Assembly (NCBI GenBank): GCA_003157895.1
Contig: PMKW01000099.1
Span: 1 to 6,357 of the forward strand
Origin: Methanoregula sp.
GTDB taxonomy: Archaea; Halobacteriota; Methanomicrobia; Methanomicrobiales; Methanospirillaceae
Reading direction: 5' to 3'
Length of the DNA: 6,357 nt
A program made the translations under genes and the position numbers. A model generated the notes under the pieces. That model had not been told where the DNA came from. It saw only the letters and a program-made list of their open reading frames with translations, and ran no database searches. Below are positions 5,015 to 6,357 of the stretch, in pieces. Numbering within the stretch: position 1 is the first letter of the stretch; each line of letters opens with the position of its first letter.

Positions 5015-5037
5015 CCCTGCCCCCGGTGGGGGCGGGG
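5015..5037 (+). other. Strong GC hairpin 1
   Basis: CCCTGCCCCC, loop GGT, GGGGGCGGGG pair over 10 bp with one T-G wobble. It is the most stable stem of the gene-poor stretch between the 167-aa and 194-aa genes. Confidence 0.5.
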
Positions 5038-5064
5038 GCGTATATGACAGGAGGGTACCCGGAA

Positions 5065-5092
5065 TCCGGAAAATCTCTACAATTTTTCCGGA
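5065..5092 (+). other. Hairpin 2
   Basis: TCCGGAAAA and TTTTCCGGA form a perfect 9-bp stem with a 10-base loop. No T-run follows, so it does not look like a simple terminator. Confidence 0.5.
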
Positions 5093-5135
5093 CCAGGTAA
5101 TCTCTCCTTGTCGCAACCGGGGGGTGCCCATGCGG

Positions 5136-5153
5136 CGGGGGCAAAAGCCCCCG
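5136..5153 (+). other. Hairpin 3 with AAAA loop
   Basis: CGGGGGC, AAAA, GCCCCCG form a perfect 7-bp GC stem with a four-base loop. Confidence 0.5.
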
Positions 5154-5195
5154 AGAGCATCAAAACCCCACCGGAGTTTTCGCTGAAAAATGCAT

Positions 5196-5226
5196 CCGGA
5201 GAGGGGACCCGCCGTCTCCTCTCCGG
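5196..5226 (+). other. Hairpin 4 just before the leader ORF
   Basis: CCGGAGAGG and CCTCTCCGG form a perfect 9-bp stem around a 13-base loop, followed by TAAAAAACAGGAGG. It ends about seven bases before the ribosome binding site of the 13-codon leader ORF, a position where it could shield or expose that site. Confidence 0.5.
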
Positions 5227-5247
5227 TAAAAAACAGGAGGCACACAC

Positions 5248-5289
5248 ATGAAAACCAAATTACAAGGCAGAAAGGAGGCCCCCCCATGA
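5248..5289 (+). CDS. 13-aa leader peptide coupled to the 194-aa gene
   Basis: ATG 5248 is preceded by AGGAGG with ordinary spacing and encodes MKTKLQGRKEAPP. Its stop overlaps the next start as ATGA (5286-5289), and the ribosome binding site of the next gene (GGAGG, 5274-5278) lies inside this ORF. Ribosomes ending here would be placed directly on the downstream start. The peptide has no run of one amino acid that would suggest classical attenuation. It may be a genuine coupling leader or a chance ORF; the good ribosome binding site argues for translation. Confidence 0.4.
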   Translation: MKTKLQGRKEAPP

Positions 5290-5870
5290 CCGCTGAGACC
5301 GCACCGGTCGCAACCGTCACCGGCCTGTACCGGGGCACGCAAACCGGCCTGGAGCCGCTGACCAAAGACACCCCGCTCACGCAGGAGGAGATCCGGGAAA
5401 TGCCGGTCTTCTTTGAGCTTGAGCTCTGGGATGAAGACACCGACCTGATCGTTGACGTGATCTACGACAACATGGACCCGGTGCGGGTCCCGGACCTCTT
5501 CCGGGGCATGGACATCCCGCGGGGGATCCGGTTCTGGCCGGGCTGGTTCGAGGTCCCGCCGTTCCGGGAGATGCGGGACGTGACCGGCAGGAGGGTATAC
5601 CCGCGGGCGCCGGGGGTCCACACGGTCCGGATCCGGACGGCACAAAGACCGCGGAGCCCGGCGCTCAGGACACGCGACTTCTCGCAAAAAAACCGGGGGT
5701 ACACAAGCCCGCTCTTCGAGCTCTCGATCGCAGCGGAGTCTCTTGGGTCGTCAGATTCAGGAGAGGAGAATGCCGAAGGTTACCAGGCCCGGAGCAGGAG
5801 AAAACCGTCAGGTCTTCGGCCGGATGCACCGGCGTTCTCCGGCACAGCGGAGGCAGCAAATGACGGATAA
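5286..5870 (+). CDS. Uncharacterised 194-aa protein
   Basis: I do not recognise this protein. The start at 5286 is chosen because GGAGG lies seven bases upstream; an in-frame ATG at 5190 lies in the stem of a hairpin and lacks such a site. Residues 1-100 are acidic and look folded: EEIREMPVFFELELWDEDTD, LIVDVIYDNMDPVRVPDLFR, then FWPGWFEVPPFREMRD. From about residue 115 the protein turns basic, Arg/Pro/Ser-rich and low in complexity (RTAQRPRSPALRTRDFSQKN), so it is probably disordered. No signal peptide, membrane segment or catalytic motif is visible. Its end overlaps the next gene by 11 bp, so the two are likely co-translated and work together, perhaps as a cytoplasmic or DNA/RNA-binding partner of a membrane protein. 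A frameshift near residue 110 could explain the change in character, but no better continuation is evident. Confidence 0.7.
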   Translation: MTAETAPVATVTGLYRGTQTGLEPLTKDTPLTQEEIREMPVFFELELWDEDTDLIVDVIYDNMDPVRVPDLFRGMDIPRGIRFWPGWFEVPPFREMRDVTGRRVYPRAPGVHTVRIRTAQRPRSPALRTRDFSQKNRGYTSPLFELSIAAESLGSSDSGEENAEGYQARSRRKPSGLRPDAPAFSGTAEAANDG

Positions 5871-6357
5871 CGGAGCGGAAGACCCGGGACCGGCAGCCGC
5901 TCCCCGGGAGCCGGCCGGAGAAACAGCCCTCCCCGACGCGTTCCGCACCCTCTGCTGGGGCGTGCTCTATGCGATCGGCATGTTCGATCCGAATGAGCTG
6001 ACCGCTGACGAGAAGGCACAGGACTTTACGAAGTACCACCTCTGGTTCCACTTCGGCGAGACTGGCATGGCAGCCCTGCTCGCATTAAACATCGCGGTCC
6101 CGGCCGGCGTCTGGTTTGCCACCATCACCGCCCTCCCGCTGGCATTCGTTGGCGCAGCAGTCCTGTTCCTGCCGCTCTTTATCTTCCTGCCAAAACTCAT
6201 CCGCTCCGCCATGAAGGCGGACACGGATGCGGTGCTTGAAGCGTTCGGCAGAAACGAGCAGACAAAAAAGGTCTTCTGGGCCCTCTTTACCGCCACCGCC
6301 GGCCTCGTGCTGGCGCAGGTGCTGGACCCGGCAGCAGCGCAGGCGATTCTCGCGGCG
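5860..6357 (+). CDS. Uncharacterised multi-pass membrane protein, 3' end outside window
   Basis: The open frame starts at ATG 5860, preceded by GGAGG six bases upstream (5849-5853), and stays open for 166 codons to the window edge. Residues 1-25 are a Pro/Ala/acidic, probably disordered tail. Residues 26-66 (AFRTLCWGVLYAIGMFDPNE and FTKYHLWFHFG) form an amphipathic, aromatic-rich stretch. Strong hydrophobic segments follow at about 70-90 (MAALLALNIAVPAGVWFATI) and 91-111 (ALPLAFVGAAVLFLPLFIFL). A charged loop with IRSAMKADTDAVLEAFGRNE comes next, and a third segment at about 138-155 (VFWALFTATAGLVLAQVL). I cannot assign a family. By position it is the third gene of a coupled set and should lie in the cytoplasmic membrane. 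It overlaps the preceding gene, so equal expression is likely. Confidence 0.75.
   Translation, partial: MTDNGAEDPGPAAAPREPAGETALPDAFRTLCWGVLYAIGMFDPNELTADEKAQDFTKYHLWFHFGETGMAALLALNIAVPAGVWFATITALPLAFVGAAVLFLPLFIFLPKLIRSAMKADTDAVLEAFGRNEQTKKVFWALFTATAGLVLAQVLDPAAAQAILAA

Noticed and set aside
5190..5285. Earlier start for the 194-aa protein at 5190
   Set aside because: The ATG lies at the edge of hairpin 4 without a ribosome binding site, whereas ATG 5286 has GGAGG at ideal distance.
5160..5687. Long minus-strand ORF with Arg/Pro-rich product
   Set aside because: Typical shadow of a GC-rich plus-strand gene. It has no ribosome binding site and runs antisense to hairpins and to the better supported 194-aa gene.
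1..6357. CRISPR array, tRNA, rRNA or insertion sequence
   Set aside because: No regularly spaced short repeats, no cloverleaf or rRNA segments, and no transposase or terminal inverted repeats were seen. The only long repeat is the 140-bp pair, which is gene-derived.

Overview
The window looks like chromosomal DNA of a methanogenic archaeon, most likely of the order Methanomicrobiales (Methanoregula-like). This rests on the archaeal signals (A/T-rich TATA-like boxes, U-run terminators, GGAGG ribosome binding sites), the acidic GC-rich coding style, and the types of small toxin-antitoxin (TA) and NERD/UvrD-helicase sequences present. The assignment is inferred by eye from protein resemblance, not from a marker gene.

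Left part (1-3942) is an accessory island of small, partly decayed genes. It holds a frameshifted GNAT acetyltransferase (1-424, +) and a winged-helix regulator (482-925, -). Next comes a PIN-domain toxin with an overlapping 68-aa partner (1964-1307, -), bracketed by two identical 140-bp copies of the 5' end of a NERD-domain gene (1033-1172 and 2133-2272, exact offset 1100 bp). Both NERD copies carry the same in-frame TGA. Then follow an intact MNT nucleotidyltransferase antitoxin (2493-2789, +) and a HEPN (HepT-like) toxin broken by one extra base (2786-3179, +). A roughly 40-codon remnant of a UvrD-like helicase motif II lies at 3329-3210 (-). An intact VapB/VapC pair (3403-3942, +) closes the island. 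In total there are three TA modules of different chemistry, one possible further toxin-type enzyme (GNAT) and two helicase/nuclease remnants in under 4 kb.

Middle (3943-4446) has no gene. It holds a U-run terminator, an isolated inverted repeat, a 14-bp perfect palindrome set between A-tracts, and a TATA-like box with a roughly 120-nt leader containing a hairpin.

Right part (4447-6357, all +) differs in character: GC-rich, with strong ribosome binding sites and overlapping genes. It contains a 167-aa protein I do not recognise, about 300 bp of dense hairpins, and a 13-codon coupled leader ORF. These are followed by a 194-aa unknown protein and a multi-pass membrane protein that runs off the window. 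They look like one expression unit; a provirus or a cell-surface/secreted system is possible but not shown.

The left side can be read as a recombination-prone TA graveyard. The right side is an uncharacterised gene set whose long structured leaders suggest post-transcriptional control. The single-base lesions could instead be sequencing or assembly errors, and that should be settled first.
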